Shown: positions 15,628-23,572 of the stretch, one piece after another
How positions within the stretch are numbered: the stretch's first letter is position 1
Layout of the letters: the number at the start of each line of letters is the position of its first letter
IMG/VR virus record: IMGVR_UViG_3300008267_008796
Location: 1 to 41,177 of that record
Length of the DNA stretch: 41,177 nucleotides
Reading direction: 5' to 3' (one strand)
Source: a virus
Made by a program: the position numbers and the translations under genes
Notes under the pieces: generated by a model
Seen by the model: only the letters and a program-made list of their open reading frames with translations
What the model was told of the DNA's origin: nothing
Databases searched by the model: none

Positions 15628-15651
15628 TGCAGTTCCTTTTAAATATATATC

Positions 15652-16440
15652 ATGAGTTTTGCATTTGATCTAATTTCTGACCTGCACAGTGAGACCTGGC
15701 CTGAATTTGTTTGGACCGGCCAAGCCACCAGTGCTTACGCTATAGTAGCCGGTGATTTGGCCCGAGACCGCAACACTGTGCTTGACATGCTTAGACATCT
15801 AGGTCAGTGTTACCAGGCAGTGTTTTACATTGATGGCAACGACGAACATCGATATTATTATGATAACTTGAAAGCCAGTTTTGCTGATTTGTCAAAAAAG
15901 ATAAAGAAAATCCCCAACGTGGTGTTTTTGCAGGACAATGTGGCTGTGGTAGACGGTGTGGCTATATTGGCCACCAATGGATGGTGGACCTATGACCTGG
16001 ATTGCAGTATTGATGCTGAACAAACTTCCCTGTGGTTCCAAGAACAATGTGCAATCAGTGCCCAAACGGCCAAAATTGTGGGGAGAATGGCCACCACAGA
16101 TGCCAACTACATGATCAGCAGTGTAAAACGTTTGCAAACTCATGCGGATGTGAAAAAAATTGTATGTGTGACCCACACTGTGCCCGCGGCTGAGTTGATT
16201 TCACATGACATCAGTTTGGCCAACACTTTGCGATTCAACACCATGGGCAATGGCTTTATGTCGCGGGCGCTCAGTGCTGATACTGAACACAAGGTGCATA
16301 CTTGGTGTTTTGGACATTATCATGGCGCGGTAGATCAAATTCGTCATGGTGTGAGATTTGTCAACAACTGTCGCGGTAGAGCAGACACTGAATGGAGGCA
16401 GTACGTGTATCATCCCAAACGCATTGTGATAGCTGACTAA
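15652..16440 (+). CDS. Calcineurin-like metallophosphoesterase
   Basis: A 262-residue protein with the phosphoesterase motifs Asp10/His12 (ISDLHSE), Asp35 (AGDLARD), Asn63 in DGNDEH (a GNHD/E variant), His in VTHTVP near 174 and GHYHG near 223. It is unlike the PlcP-type enzyme elsewhere and resembles small Ser/Thr-phosphatase-like or nucleotide phosphoesterases of phages. The substrate is unknown. There is no Shine-Dalgarno; TTTAAATATATATC directly precedes the ATG. It ends with a 4-nt overlap against clpS on the other strand. Confidence 0.85.
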   Translation: MSFAFDLISDLHSETWPEFVWTGQATSAYAIVAGDLARDRNTVLDMLRHLGQCYQAVFYIDGNDEHRYYYDNLKASFADLSKKIKKIPNVVFLQDNVAVVDGVAILATNGWWTYDLDCSIDAEQTSLWFQEQCAISAQTAKIVGRMATTDANYMISSVKRLQTHADVKKIVCVTHTVPAAELISHDISLANTLRFNTMGNGFMSRALSADTEHKVHTWCFGHYHGAVDQIRHGVRFVNNCRGRADTEWRQYVYHPKRIVIAD

Positions 16441-16748
16441 TTCACCGTTTCAGGTTCCAGTTTGATCTGTAATGGATAACTTTGTGATCTTGCACTAAGT
16501 GTGACTTCAATGCCTTTTTGTTCGGCAATTTCATACGGCAACACTGCCACAGTGGCAGCACCAGTTTGGTGAATATCAATGGTTATTTGCTCTGCTGTTT
16601 CTGCTGTGTAGTCAAAGTACTCAATCAAACTTTCCACCACAAACTCCAATGTGGTTTGGTTATCGTTTAGGTAGATAACTTTGAACATGGGCGGTTCTTG
16701 CACAGCCTCAGATGGTTTGATTCGGGTACGGGTGTCACTTTGAGCCAT
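16437..16748 (-). CDS. clpS: ClpS adaptor protein
   Basis: A 103-residue ClpS. In bacteria ClpS binds the N-domain of ClpA and delivers N-degron proteins to ClpAP. Seen: a flexible N-terminus, then FKVIYLNDNQTTLEFVVESL (22-41), corresponding to the LLNDDYTPMEFV block that forms the N-degron pocket, the helix TAEQITIDIHQTGAATVAVLP, and EIAEQKGIEV. The second Asp of the NDD motif is Asn here. AAGGAATAAAA precedes the ATG. It lies downstream of hsp20 and in the same block as clpX, suggesting the phage redirects host proteolysis. Confidence 0.92.
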   Translation of the reverse strand: MAQSDTRTRIKPSEAVQEPPMFKVIYLNDNQTTLEFVVESLIEYFDYTAETAEQITIDIHQTGAATVAVLPYEIAEQKGIEVTLSARSQSYPLQIKLEPETVN

Positions 16749-16768
16749 TTTTATTCCTTGCTTACAAT

Positions 16769-16794
16769 CAGTGACAGCAGGATTGCTGTCACTG
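16769..16794 (-). other. Strong hairpin between hsp20 and clpS
   Basis: A perfect 11-bp inverted repeat, CAGTGACAGCA/TGCTGTCACTG, with a 4-nt loop lies between the hsp20 stop and the clpS ATG. It lacks a T-run on either strand, so a processing/stability element or attenuator is more likely than a classical terminator. Confidence 0.6.
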
Positions 16795-16807
16795 TATTTA
16801 CATTATA

Positions 16808-17272
16808 TTACTCTTTGTAGGAGATCGCAATGGTCTTTGGTTTGGCATCTTCGGGTACTTCACGTTTCAAGTGAATATTCAAGATACCAAGTTCAAGATG
16901 TGCATTGCTGATTTCCACATGATCAGCCAATTGAAATTCCCTGCGGAAACTTCGTTCGCTGATGCCTTTGTGCAAGTATTTTGTAGTGGATTCTTCATAT
17001 GCACTGTCCATGTTCTCACGACTGTGCTTGCCTTCAATGATCAAGAATTTTTTGTCCTTGGTAACACTCAAGTTGTCAAATCCAAAACCAGCCACAGCCA
17101 AACTGATCATGTACTCATCATCATTGATTTGCACAATGTCATAAGGTGGATAGTTGTTGTTGCTTTGTTGGGCACTCACACGCATGAGTTCATCAAACAT
17201 GTTATCAAAACCGATACCAAATTTGTGAATTGCTGGAAGATCGAATGTGCGAAGGGTTAGAGTTTTTGTCAT
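16808..17272 (-). CDS. hsp20: Small heat shock protein Hsp20
   Basis: A 154-residue alpha-crystallin chaperone. Seen: N-terminal arm, then NYPPYDIVQINDDEYMISLAVAGF, FLIIEGKHSRE, the long loop to YLHKGISERSFRREFQLADHVE, and GILNIHLKREVPE; the C-terminus has KPKTIAIS, an IxI-like tail motif. In family members it holds unfolding proteins as oligomers. Hsp20 is a known hallmark of T4-like aquatic phages. AAAGGAG precedes the ATG, and an exact TATAAATA lies about 65 nt upstream, giving a leader with an imperfect stem around 17310-17335. Confidence 0.95.
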   Translation of the reverse strand: MTKTLTLRTFDLPAIHKFGIGFDNMFDELMRVSAQQSNNNYPPYDIVQINDDEYMISLAVAGFGFDNLSVTKDKKFLIIEGKHSRENMDSAYEESTTKYLHKGISERSFRREFQLADHVEISNAHLELGILNIHLKREVPEDAKPKTIAISYKE

Positions 17273-17338
17273 TTGTTTTCTCCTTTATTAAGCAAGATGA
17301 CTTTTTGAATTGTAGCCCCACTATGGGCACTACAGGTA

Positions 17339-17346
17339 TATTTATA
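17339..17346 (-). promoter_or_regulatory. T4-type late promoter of hsp20
   Basis: Exact TATAAATA on the minus strand, followed by a leader of about 60 nt containing an imperfect hairpin (TGTAG...CTACA) before hsp20. Confidence 0.7.
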
Positions 17347-17383
17347 ACACAAATTTCATTCTGTGTCAAAATATTTGGAAAAA

Positions 17384-17608
17384 TTAATATGTTCGCGGAG
17401 GCAGTTGTTGAGCTTCTAGTTGTTTGCGCCAACGATTTTTGGCTGCACTGTGTTTGAGTTTTCTAGCAGTGGTGGGCTTGATGTAGAATTCACGTTCACG
17501 GAGATCATTCAGTATACCAGAATTTTGCACTTTTTTCTTGAACTTGCGCAGGGCTTTTTCAATGTTGTCGTCTTGTACTAGTACTGATCTTGCACGTGAT
17601 TTATTCAT
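17384..17608 (-). CDS. rpsU: Ribosomal protein bS21
   Basis: A 74-residue bS21 homologue: NIEKALRKFKKKVQNSGILNDLREREFYIKPTTARK is the family core, and the C-terminus is basic (KHSAAKNRWRKQL). In bacteria bS21 sits at the 30S platform near the anti-Shine-Dalgarno and affects initiation. Phage copies are known in pelagiphages and giant phages and are thought to bias host ribosomes to phage mRNAs. It overlaps the end of clpX by 8 nt, so it is translationally coupled. Several phage genes here have weak or no Shine-Dalgarno, which makes the S21 interesting. Confidence 0.95.
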   Translation of the reverse strand: MNKSRARSVLVQDDNIEKALRKFKKKVQNSGILNDLREREFYIKPTTARKLKHSAAKNRWRKQLEAQQLPPRTY

Positions 17609-18812
17609 TTATCTCTTTGAGCTCCTCAGGAATATTTACCTGCTGAGTATCAATAGAAACGGTGCGAATACCATGTGTGCGATAACGTGCCAAGTTGTAC
17701 ATGTGTGGCAACAGCACACGTTCAAGTTCTGAGTGCAGACCACGTGCGCCAGTTTTGTTGGCAATGGTGCGTTCAGCAATCAGATCCAGGCTGTCAGGGC
17801 TGAACTTCAACTCAATTTGGTCACGCTGGAACAACCACTGATACTGGCTGACATAACTGTGTTTGACATCTTGCAATATACGTATCAGGTCTTCTTTGCG
17901 GAGTTCTGCCAAAGCTACCCAACTGGGAAAACGTCCCACAAATTCAGGAATCATACCAAACTTGATCAGGTCTTCAGGAGTGGTTTTGTCTAGAGTCATA
18001 CTGGTGCTGTCTGCCACAACCTGGGCGGAGAATCCAATGCTGGTGCCTTTAACGCGACTCCTTACAATGTTATCCAGCCCCACAAAGGCACCACCAGCAA
18101 TGAATAGTATATTGGCTGTGTCAATTTCCACAGTTTCACCTGCAGGATGTTTGCGGCCACCTTGTGGAGTGATTCTACACCGGGTGCCTTCTACCAGCTT
18201 GAGCAAAGCCTGTTGCACACCTTCCCCTGACACATCTCGAGTGATACTGGCACTCTCGCCACGGCGGCTGATTTTATCAATTTCATCCACAAACACAATA
18301 CCACGTTGTGTCTTGGCCACATCGCCACCAGCGGCTGTGTACAGTCTGGTGATCAAACTCTCCACATCGTCGCCCACATAACCTGCTTCGGTCAGGCTTG
18401 TGGCATCAGCAATTACGAATGGCACATTCAAATAACGTGCCACAGTACGTGCCAGCAGAGTTTTGCCCGAACCTGTGGGGCCAAGCATGAGTATGTTGGC
18501 TTTTTCAATTTCTACACCCGGGTCCGCATTGTCAATGCGTTTGTAGTGATTGGCAATGGCCACACTCAACACCATCTTGGCATGATCTTGTCCAATCACA
18601 TACTGATCCAAGTGCTCTTTGATAGCTCTTGGATCTAATGTATCATCTGAGATTTCTTTGGCTTTGATGGGTAGCTCTTCTTTGAGCAAGGTCTGGCACA
18701 GGTCCACACACTCGTTGCAAATTGAGACTTCGTTGCCTACTATGAGCTTGGCTACTGAATCTTTGTGTTTGCCGCAGAAACTACAGTTGTCTAACGTTTC
18801 AGGTAATTTCAT
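17601..18812 (-). CDS. clpX: ClpX ATPase, full length
   Basis: A 403-residue AAA+ unfoldase close to the bacterial length. Seen: N-terminal zinc finger (Cys10, Cys13, Cys32, Cys35), Walker A GPTGSGKT (111-118), pore-1 loop GYVGDD (144-149), Walker B IVFVDE (172-177), IGF loop (259-261) that docks ClpP, GMIPEFVGRFP, and sensor-2 region TGARGLHSELE. With the IGF loop intact it should bind host ClpP and compete with or replace host ClpX; no clpP is in the window. Its start overlaps the preceding membrane-protein gene by 14 nt, and its end overlaps rpsU. A complete clpX is unusual in a phage. Confidence 0.97.
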   Translation of the reverse strand: MKLPETLDNCSFCGKHKDSVAKLIVGNEVSICNECVDLCQTLLKEELPIKAKEISDDTLDPRAIKEHLDQYVIGQDHAKMVLSVAIANHYKRIDNADPGVEIEKANILMLGPTGSGKTLLARTVARYLNVPFVIADATSLTEAGYVGDDVESLITRLYTAAGGDVAKTQRGIVFVDEIDKISRRGESASITRDVSGEGVQQALLKLVEGTRCRITPQGGRKHPAGETVEIDTANILFIAGGAFVGLDNIVRSRVKGTSIGFSAQVVADSTSMTLDKTTPEDLIKFGMIPEFVGRFPSWVALAELRKEDLIRILQDVKHSYVSQYQWLFQRDQIELKFSPDSLDLIAERTIANKTGARGLHSELERVLLPHMYNLARYRTHGIRTVSIDTQQVNIPEELKEINE

Positions 18813-20298
18813 ATTTGAATTGGTTTACACGACGAGCAATAGCATCAGCTTCTGCATCACTCAACATGTCTGGATCATATTCGCCACTAGTGAGTTTGGC
18901 AATCAAGTGCTCAATATATGCATCGTCATATGTGTAGTTATCTGTTAAAGTTTTGTCCACAATAATCCAGTGATATCCGTTGAACTTGTACAACACATTG
19001 GGCATGGCATCCACACGCATGTATGTGTCACCCTTGACTGGATTTGCAGGGAAGCCAATACCAAAACCTGATGTAGGTTCTCTGCCCAGGTCATTGTCTG
19101 CTACCAGCCCCATCCAAGGCAACTTTTGAATCTTTCCACGAGCCAATTTAGCACGTTCTTCTTTTATTGTGCCATCTGGATTTTCGCTCTTCCATTGTTT
19201 GATAGCAGCTTTGGTGCTGGGGGTGTCATGATCATCGGGCTCAATATCTTCAGCCACTGCATCTAGATAATCCTGGTTGAATTCCACAGGGTTGTTGTGC
19301 CGTGCTTGTTCAAATTCTTCTACAACTTCTTCTACTTCCGCTTTGTTGAGGGGATATGACTTGAGTTCGTCATACATCCACCCTGGCGGGTGTGGGTCCT
19401 TGGGCGGATCATCAAACAATTTGCTGGTCTCGACCACCTCATCTGTGGGCTGCTCTAGTTCTGCTATCTTGCGCAGTTGCTCTATCTGTTGTTCTGACAA
19501 TGGACCATCATCAGGTTCATATGCAGGTTGATTGGCCCTGCGTTCACGTTCCCACTTCATGCTCTCTGTGGCAGCCAGCACCATCATGATGGCTAGTGGA
19601 TCAAACACCACAACCAATATGATAATGACCCAACGCACAGCACGTTCTAATAAGTTGGCATCTGGGTTGTCGCCGTAGATGAACGCCGCGATATACTTAA
19701 TTGGCCCAACCTCTGCTTCGACTTTACGTACCTCGGCGGCAATAGGCGCACGGGCATCGTTAAGTTCCGCAATAGACTTCTGCGACTGAAGTATTTCATT
19801 TTGAAGTCTAACACGCTCTTTCTGCTGGGTTCTTCGCAGAGCCACAGCCTTGTCGGCACCTTTTTCATCTGCTGAGCGGCCCAATACCGAGTCCACTCCC
19901 TCATCCATCTGTTTAAGCACCTTGCGGTTTGCTTCAATATTTTCCTTTTGGGTTTTGATTTTTTCATCATATATAGCAATCTTGCTTATTACATCACCGC
20001 TGATCAAGTTTTGATCACTGTGTGCTTTGCTTAAGAAACCAAAGATACCCATGCTGGTGATCACCATGAGCATGACCACTGCCGGTGCCAGGTACATCTT
20101 CATCAGCAGTCGGCAACGGTGCCAGTATTCATGCAACCATACAGTGACAGTGATCTTGGCCACTTCCAGGATGGATCCCATGATGATGATGGGTATGACT
20201 GCTGAGGCAAAAATAGCAGTAAGGCCCAGGATACTGTACCAGGCCGCAACCACGCTCAATGAAAGAGCGGTTAACAATGTGAAATAACTGAGGAACAT
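18799..20298 (-). CDS. Large membrane/coiled-coil protein (499 aa)
   Basis: N-terminal hydrophobic segments (about 5-28, 30-48, 70-92), a long charged coiled-coil region (about 105-215, with EKIKTQKENIEANRKVLKQ), a further membrane helix near 222-245 (WVIIILVVVFDPLAIMMVLAA), then an acidic, Pro-rich linker and a C-terminal part with GFPANPVKGDTYMRVDAMPNV and YKFNGYHWIIVD. The C-terminal block looks like a small beta module seen in phage structural or carbohydrate-binding proteins. Function unknown; an inner-membrane role during assembly or lysis control is possible. It follows the 105-aa gene by 4 nt and overlaps clpX. Confidence 0.8.
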   Translation of the reverse strand: MFLSYFTLLTALSLSVVAAWYSILGLTAIFASAVIPIIIMGSILEVAKITVTVWLHEYWHRCRLLMKMYLAPAVVMLMVITSMGIFGFLSKAHSDQNLISGDVISKIAIYDEKIKTQKENIEANRKVLKQMDEGVDSVLGRSADEKGADKAVALRRTQQKERVRLQNEILQSQKSIAELNDARAPIAAEVRKVEAEVGPIKYIAAFIYGDNPDANLLERAVRWVIIILVVVFDPLAIMMVLAATESMKWERERRANQPAYEPDDGPLSEQQIEQLRKIAELEQPTDEVVETSKLFDDPPKDPHPPGWMYDELKSYPLNKAEVEEVVEEFEQARHNNPVEFNQDYLDAVAEDIEPDDHDTPSTKAAIKQWKSENPDGTIKEERAKLARGKIQKLPWMGLVADNDLGREPTSGFGIGFPANPVKGDTYMRVDAMPNVLYKFNGYHWIIVDKTLTDNYTYDDAYIEHLIAKLTSGEYDPDMLSDAEADAIARRVNQFKYEIT

Positions 20299-20302
20299 AG
20301 AT

Positions 20303-20620
20303 TTATTTACCGGGTGGTATACGGACTGTGACGGCTAGTTTAACGGCCAACCATGTGGCAATCTTTTGATCAGGTACATCAAACCAAACCCAAATATTCT
20401 TGTCGGTGTCCCAGATCAAATTTTCTAGTCGACGTCGAACATGATTTTGGCCTCGCCAGTTGTTGGCACCAAATACTTGATTGAGTTCGCGAATAACTGC
20501 ATACCATGTGGCAATATCACGCAACTCAATCTGAATACGGTGCATGACCAAGGGCGTTGCTCTAAGAGAGTCGAGGGATTCAAACATACTCAATGCAGAG
20601 GTTTCAATTTCAACAGACAT
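20303..20620 (-). CDS. Hypothetical protein (105 aa)
   Basis: A 105-residue soluble protein without a recognised domain; contains RDIATWYAVIRELNQVFGANNW and a C-terminal strand-rich part (WVWFDVPDQKIATWLAVKLAVTV). AAGGATAGT precedes the ATG. It is the first gene after a consensus sigma70 promoter and a structured leader of about 190 nt. Confidence 0.7.
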   Translation of the reverse strand: MSVEIETSALSMFESLDSLRATPLVMHRIQIELRDIATWYAVIRELNQVFGANNWRGQNHVRRRLENLIWDTDKNIWVWFDVPDQKIATWLAVKLAVTVRIPPGK

Positions 20621-20811
20621 TACTATCCTTTACACTGTTTTATCTACTGGGCATACTCCACTGGGTACCAGCCAGTGTTTTGACCTATTGCTAGGTCTAG
20701 CCAGTGTCTCATCCTACGGGATTTATGTTTCTGATGCCACGGCACACAGCAGGACCGGTTGCAGATCTATTCCTACTATGTCCATTAAACAACCCACCTC
20801 CATGGTCATGC
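20621..20811 (-). ncRNA. Structured leader or small RNA
   Basis: About 190 nt transcribed from a perfect sigma70 promoter before the first sizeable gene. It contains a hairpin GACCTA-GCAA-TAGGTC with a GNRA loop (20682-20697), a second stem CACTGG/CCAGTG (20659-20664/20672-20677), and a direct repeat GCCAGTGT (20671, 20700). A 20-codon frame at 20723-20785 with GGAGG upstream could be a leader peptide. No known riboswitch class is recognised. Confidence 0.45.
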
Positions 20812-20817
20812 ACAGTA

Positions 20818-20846
20818 ATTATACTGCACAAGTCAGGCGTTGTCAA
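20818..20846 (-). promoter_or_regulatory. Perfect sigma70 promoter
   Basis: TTGACA (20846-20841), 17-nt spacer, TATAAT (20823-20818) on the minus strand: full consensus. The -35 lies within the last codons of the gene at 20833-21300. It should drive the 105-aa, 499-aa, clpX and rpsU genes. Confidence 0.88.
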
Positions 20847-21300
20847 CTTGTTTTTTAGTTAATTCACACACCAGGAGAAACTGCTCATAGGCCAGTCGCA
20901 CAGCAGGATTGGTTAGTAATTGTTCGGCTTCCGCTTGCATGGCTTTTAATCCAGCGTCGGCTATGTCTCTGGCACTGGCAACTTCAATGGTGTAAATGTC
21001 ATCGCCCATGGCTCGGTTCAACCGAGTCCAGGCACGTTGTTGATCACTTGTGAGTTCTTTTCGGCGTGGACGCATTTCACTGGCCTTGCGCACAGCCTCA
21101 CTCATTCGATCTTCGGCCACACGGCCTGCGGCAATCATGGGTGCCAGTGCAGGATCAATATTGTAGCGTGTGCTACGTCCGCCTGGAAAGCACATGATCA
21201 AATGATTTCCCTTGGGCATGGCATTGTCTAATTCGTAGTCGGTCTCCAACACCGGTATATATCTACGCCCACGTTTTTCGTAGTAGATTTTCTTGGTCAT
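20833..21300 (-). CDS. Conserved phage hypothetical protein (155 aa)
   Basis: A 155-residue protein with recognisable phage-conserved segments: KKIYYEKRGRRYIPV, PKGNHLIMCFPGGRSTRYNID, APMIAAGRVAEDRMSEA and NPAVRLAYEQFLLV. It is mainly helical in the second half. Many T4-like aquatic phages carry a similar protein; its function is unknown to me. GGGAGG precedes the ATG, which overlaps the preceding stop as ATGA. Confidence 0.8.
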   Translation of the reverse strand: MTKKIYYEKRGRRYIPVLETDYELDNAMPKGNHLIMCFPGGRSTRYNIDPALAPMIAAGRVAEDRMSEAVRKASEMRPRRKELTSDQQRAWTRLNRAMGDDIYTIEVASARDIADAGLKAMQAEAEQLLTNPAVRLAYEQFLLVCELTKKQVDNA

Positions 21301-21569
21301 AAATGCACCTCCCAGGCTCCAGTTTTACGGTTCCAATGACGGGTGTCATAGATTTGAAATGATATGCTACGACCAAACAATATCAGTTCTACTGTGAGTC
21401 CAGCATGATCTTGACGCCGGGTGTAGTTGATTTCAAAGCCAACTAATGTTTTGACAACACACAATTCTACTTCCCAGGCCATGTGGTTGGTGATCAACCC
21501 TGATCTGTTCCACAGGTTGCCAAAGGGCCGGCCCCAAGGGTTGCTCAATCCAAAACTAAGATAAATCAT
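21297..21569 (-). CDS. Conserved phage hypothetical protein (90 aa)
   Basis: A 90-residue beta-rich protein beginning MIYLSFGLSNPWG. Conserved-looking pieces are NLWNRSG, WEVELCVVKTLVGFEINY, RQDHAGLTVELILFGRSISFQIYDTRHWN. The ATG at 21569 is preferred over TTG at 21572; neither has a clear ribosome site. It is linked to the next gene by ATGA and follows the 53-aa membrane gene by 4 nt. No function can be assigned. Confidence 0.75.
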   Translation of the reverse strand: MIYLSFGLSNPWGRPFGNLWNRSGLITNHMAWEVELCVVKTLVGFEINYTRRQDHAGLTVELILFGRSISFQIYDTRHWNRKTGAWEVHL

Positions 21570-21573
21570 CAAT

Positions 21574-21735
21574 CTATGTCAACTGAGCGACCCAAAGTAA
21601 ATTAATGACACCAAGCAATACACCGGTGACTGCAAACCAAAAGTCTTTGCGATCTCCCGACACACGGTATTTTGCATACAACTCACCGGCCGCAAACATC
21701 ATGACCGCACCAATAAACAAATACAATAATATCAT
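21574..21735 (-). CDS. Small membrane protein (53 aa)
   Basis: ATG at 21735 with AGGAG eight bases upstream, overlapping the ligase stop as ATGA. The 53-residue product has two hydrophobic helices (LLYLFIGAVMMFAAGELY and FWFAVTGVLLGVINLLWVA) joined by a basic loop (KYRVSGDRKD). Function unknown; a small inner-membrane phage protein. Confidence 0.75.
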   Translation of the reverse strand: MILLYLFIGAVMMFAAGELYAKYRVSGDRKDFWFAVTGVLLGVINLLWVAQLT

Positions 21736-23123
21736 ACTTTTTCTCCTGCTTCAAAATCTCTAAAACGTAAAAACCTTGGGAATCTCAAACTGTATGATCC
21801 GTCTTGGTTTTGCGTAACTGCGTCAGCTTGCACTTCAACCAAGTGCCCAACCAAGTCTGCCCGACTGTGCCAATACTCATCACGATTGCTATCAGACAAG
21901 CCACTGCCAACATTAACTTGTATGTGTCTTCCATTGTCATCCCCTTCACAGATTATAGCACCCACCCGGCCTAGATTGCGACCGGTACCTTCTTCAAATC
22001 CCACAATGCTCAGGTCAACTGTGATTGTGGGTTTCCATTTCATCCACGAATCTGTGCGTTTGCACAGGTACGGGGCATCCATGCTCTTGATCATGATACC
22101 TTCAAATCCACCCTCCACAGCGGCTTCGGCATAGCGTTGCATGATGTCATGTCCTTCGGCTGTGTCCAGATCTACATCTAGGCCGTTCATGATCTGCAAA
22201 GGACCGTCTTCGGGCAGTTTCACTCGGGTACGTTCCAGTTGTTCAATGCGTTTGTGTTGTTGTGCATTGCAGTGACCTTCTTGAAAACTGCTCAAGGGCA
22301 AGATATCAAAGATATGGTACGTCATGCCTGTGGTCACTGCATTGCTTTTGCGGTGTGCTTGCTTCATCAGCTTCTGAAAACTCTCGCCCACAATCTCGCC
22401 ATCCAGCACCAGTCGTTGATGCTGGGTTCCATGGCCATTGCCGCCGCCCAGCATGAACTTGGTGCTGTGTTGTCGGATGGCTTCTTCAATTTCGGGAAAG
22501 TTTTCAAACACTTTGCCATTGCGGCTGTACAGTGTGACATCACCATCTTCAATCACTGCCAACACACGCACACCATCCAGTTTGCACTCCAGGCGTTTGA
22601 TGCCTTTCAGCTTCTTGGGTTGGTCTGTGGAGTCTTGTGCCAACTGACAACTGAACACAGGAATTTTCCATTCGGTCCGGCCCAGCACCTTGTTTAGTGT
22701 TTTCTCACTAATGCCACAACGCAGGTCTTTGGTGATCACACGTCTGCAAAGATTATTCCACTCTACACTATCAAAACGTTTCATTGTTTCTGCAATGGCA
22801 TCTCGGGCACGATGACCAGTGAACGATCGTGTGCGCAGGCCTTCCAGCAAGCCCCAAAACACAGGCCAAGGATTTTCTGCATGTTCGATACCTGCACTCT
22901 CAGGCACCTGTTTCACATGGAATGTGTAGTAGGGGTTGTATGCTTGGTAGCAGTTGAACAAAAAACACTGTGCGTTGGCACTGCCCAGTTTTGAGGCTAA
23001 TAGTGCTTTTTCAATCACTCGTTCTTTGTGCAAGCGACTGTCAGATGCTTCTAGGTCTCTTATCCAATCGGCTGCCACAGTGATACCGTTGAATTGTTTG
23101 TGTGTGAAGTCAATGTCATTCAT
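21732..23123 (-). CDS. ATP-dependent DNA ligase
   Basis: A 463-residue ligase of the T4 gp30 type. The nucleotidyltransferase motif I CKLDGVRV has the AMP-accepting Lys181; YSRNGKVFENFPE is motif Ia/III region, LDGEIVGE motif III, GGFEGIMIKSMDAPY motif IV, and SWMKWKP motif V. An N-terminal helical domain (1-170) precedes and an OB domain follows (IQVNVGSGLSD). It seals nicks in replication and repair. No Shine-Dalgarno is seen; TGTAAATAT directly precedes the ATG. It is coupled by ATGA to the 53-aa gene downstream. Confidence 0.95.
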   Translation of the reverse strand: MNDIDFTHKQFNGITVAADWIRDLEASDSRLHKERVIEKALLASKLGSANAQCFLFNCYQAYNPYYTFHVKQVPESAGIEHAENPWPVFWGLLEGLRTRSFTGHRARDAIAETMKRFDSVEWNNLCRRVITKDLRCGISEKTLNKVLGRTEWKIPVFSCQLAQDSTDQPKKLKGIKRLECKLDGVRVLAVIEDGDVTLYSRNGKVFENFPEIEEAIRQHSTKFMLGGGNGHGTQHQRLVLDGEIVGESFQKLMKQAHRKSNAVTTGMTYHIFDILPLSSFQEGHCNAQQHKRIEQLERTRVKLPEDGPLQIMNGLDVDLDTAEGHDIMQRYAEAAVEGGFEGIMIKSMDAPYLCKRTDSWMKWKPTITVDLSIVGFEEGTGRNLGRVGAIICEGDDNGRHIQVNVGSGLSDSNRDEYWHSRADLVGHLVEVQADAVTQNQDGSYSLRFPRFLRFRDFEAGEKV

Positions 23124-23135
23124 ATATTTACAGTG

Positions 23136-23561
23136 TTACCATGATGAGTTATAGAATACTTTCAAACCCAAAAACATTTCTGCACGGGCTTCCTGGATAA
23201 ACTTCAAATCGTCGTTGTAGTAATAGTCATCTGCATCGTTGCCAAAAAAGAATCCTGATGTGCCTGGCAGTTCACGTGCTTTTACCACATACTCCAGCAA
23301 CTCCAGGTCGTCAGCATCAAGTTCCAGTTCAATACCGTTGAATTTGTCGAGTTCACGCAGTTCATTGCCTTCACGAGCCAACCATAGTCGGGCCATCCAG
23401 CCGTGCAGGTTAGGGTGTTTGCGCCAGTAGGCAATTTCTCTTGGCCGGTTGACGTTGGGGTTTCGATGTTCTTTGTGATCTGGATCCCACTCTGAACCTT
23501 CGTAAAATTCTGCTTGCTGGCCTGCCCGAGCGGCCACGTATGCGTACATGTCAAGTCCCAT
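23136..23561 (-). CDS. Conserved hypothetical protein (141 aa)
   Basis: Start at 23561 with GGAGAGAAAT upstream; an in-frame TTG at 23576 is less likely. The product begins MGLDMYAYVA, has YWRKHPNLHGWMARLW in the middle, and an acidic C-terminal half with SGFFFGNDADDYYYNDD. This GLDMY...RKHPNLHGWM pattern is widespread in phages and some bacteria but has no established function; database names such as phosphoglycerate kinase for it are not supported. Confidence 0.8.
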   Translation of the reverse strand: MGLDMYAYVAARAGQQAEFYEGSEWDPDHKEHRNPNVNRPREIAYWRKHPNLHGWMARLWLAREGNELRELDKFNGIELELDADDLELLEYVVKARELPGTSGFFFGNDADDYYYNDDLKFIQEARAEMFLGLKVFYNSSW

Positions 23562-23572
23562 ATTTCTCTCCG

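Noticed and set aside
17273-17383. RNA thermometer in the hsp20 leader
   Set aside because: A hairpin exists, but it does not pair with the AAAGGAG ribosome site and shows no ROSE or fourU pattern.
18306-18638. Plus-strand open frames opposite clpX
   Set aside because: They are antisense shadows of a highly conserved gene, lacking ribosome sites.
20544-20858. 104-codon plus-strand open frame across the structured leader
   Set aside because: It covers the antisense of two genes and the promoter, has no ribosome site and no protein-like conservation pattern; the minus-strand promoter and stems explain the region better.
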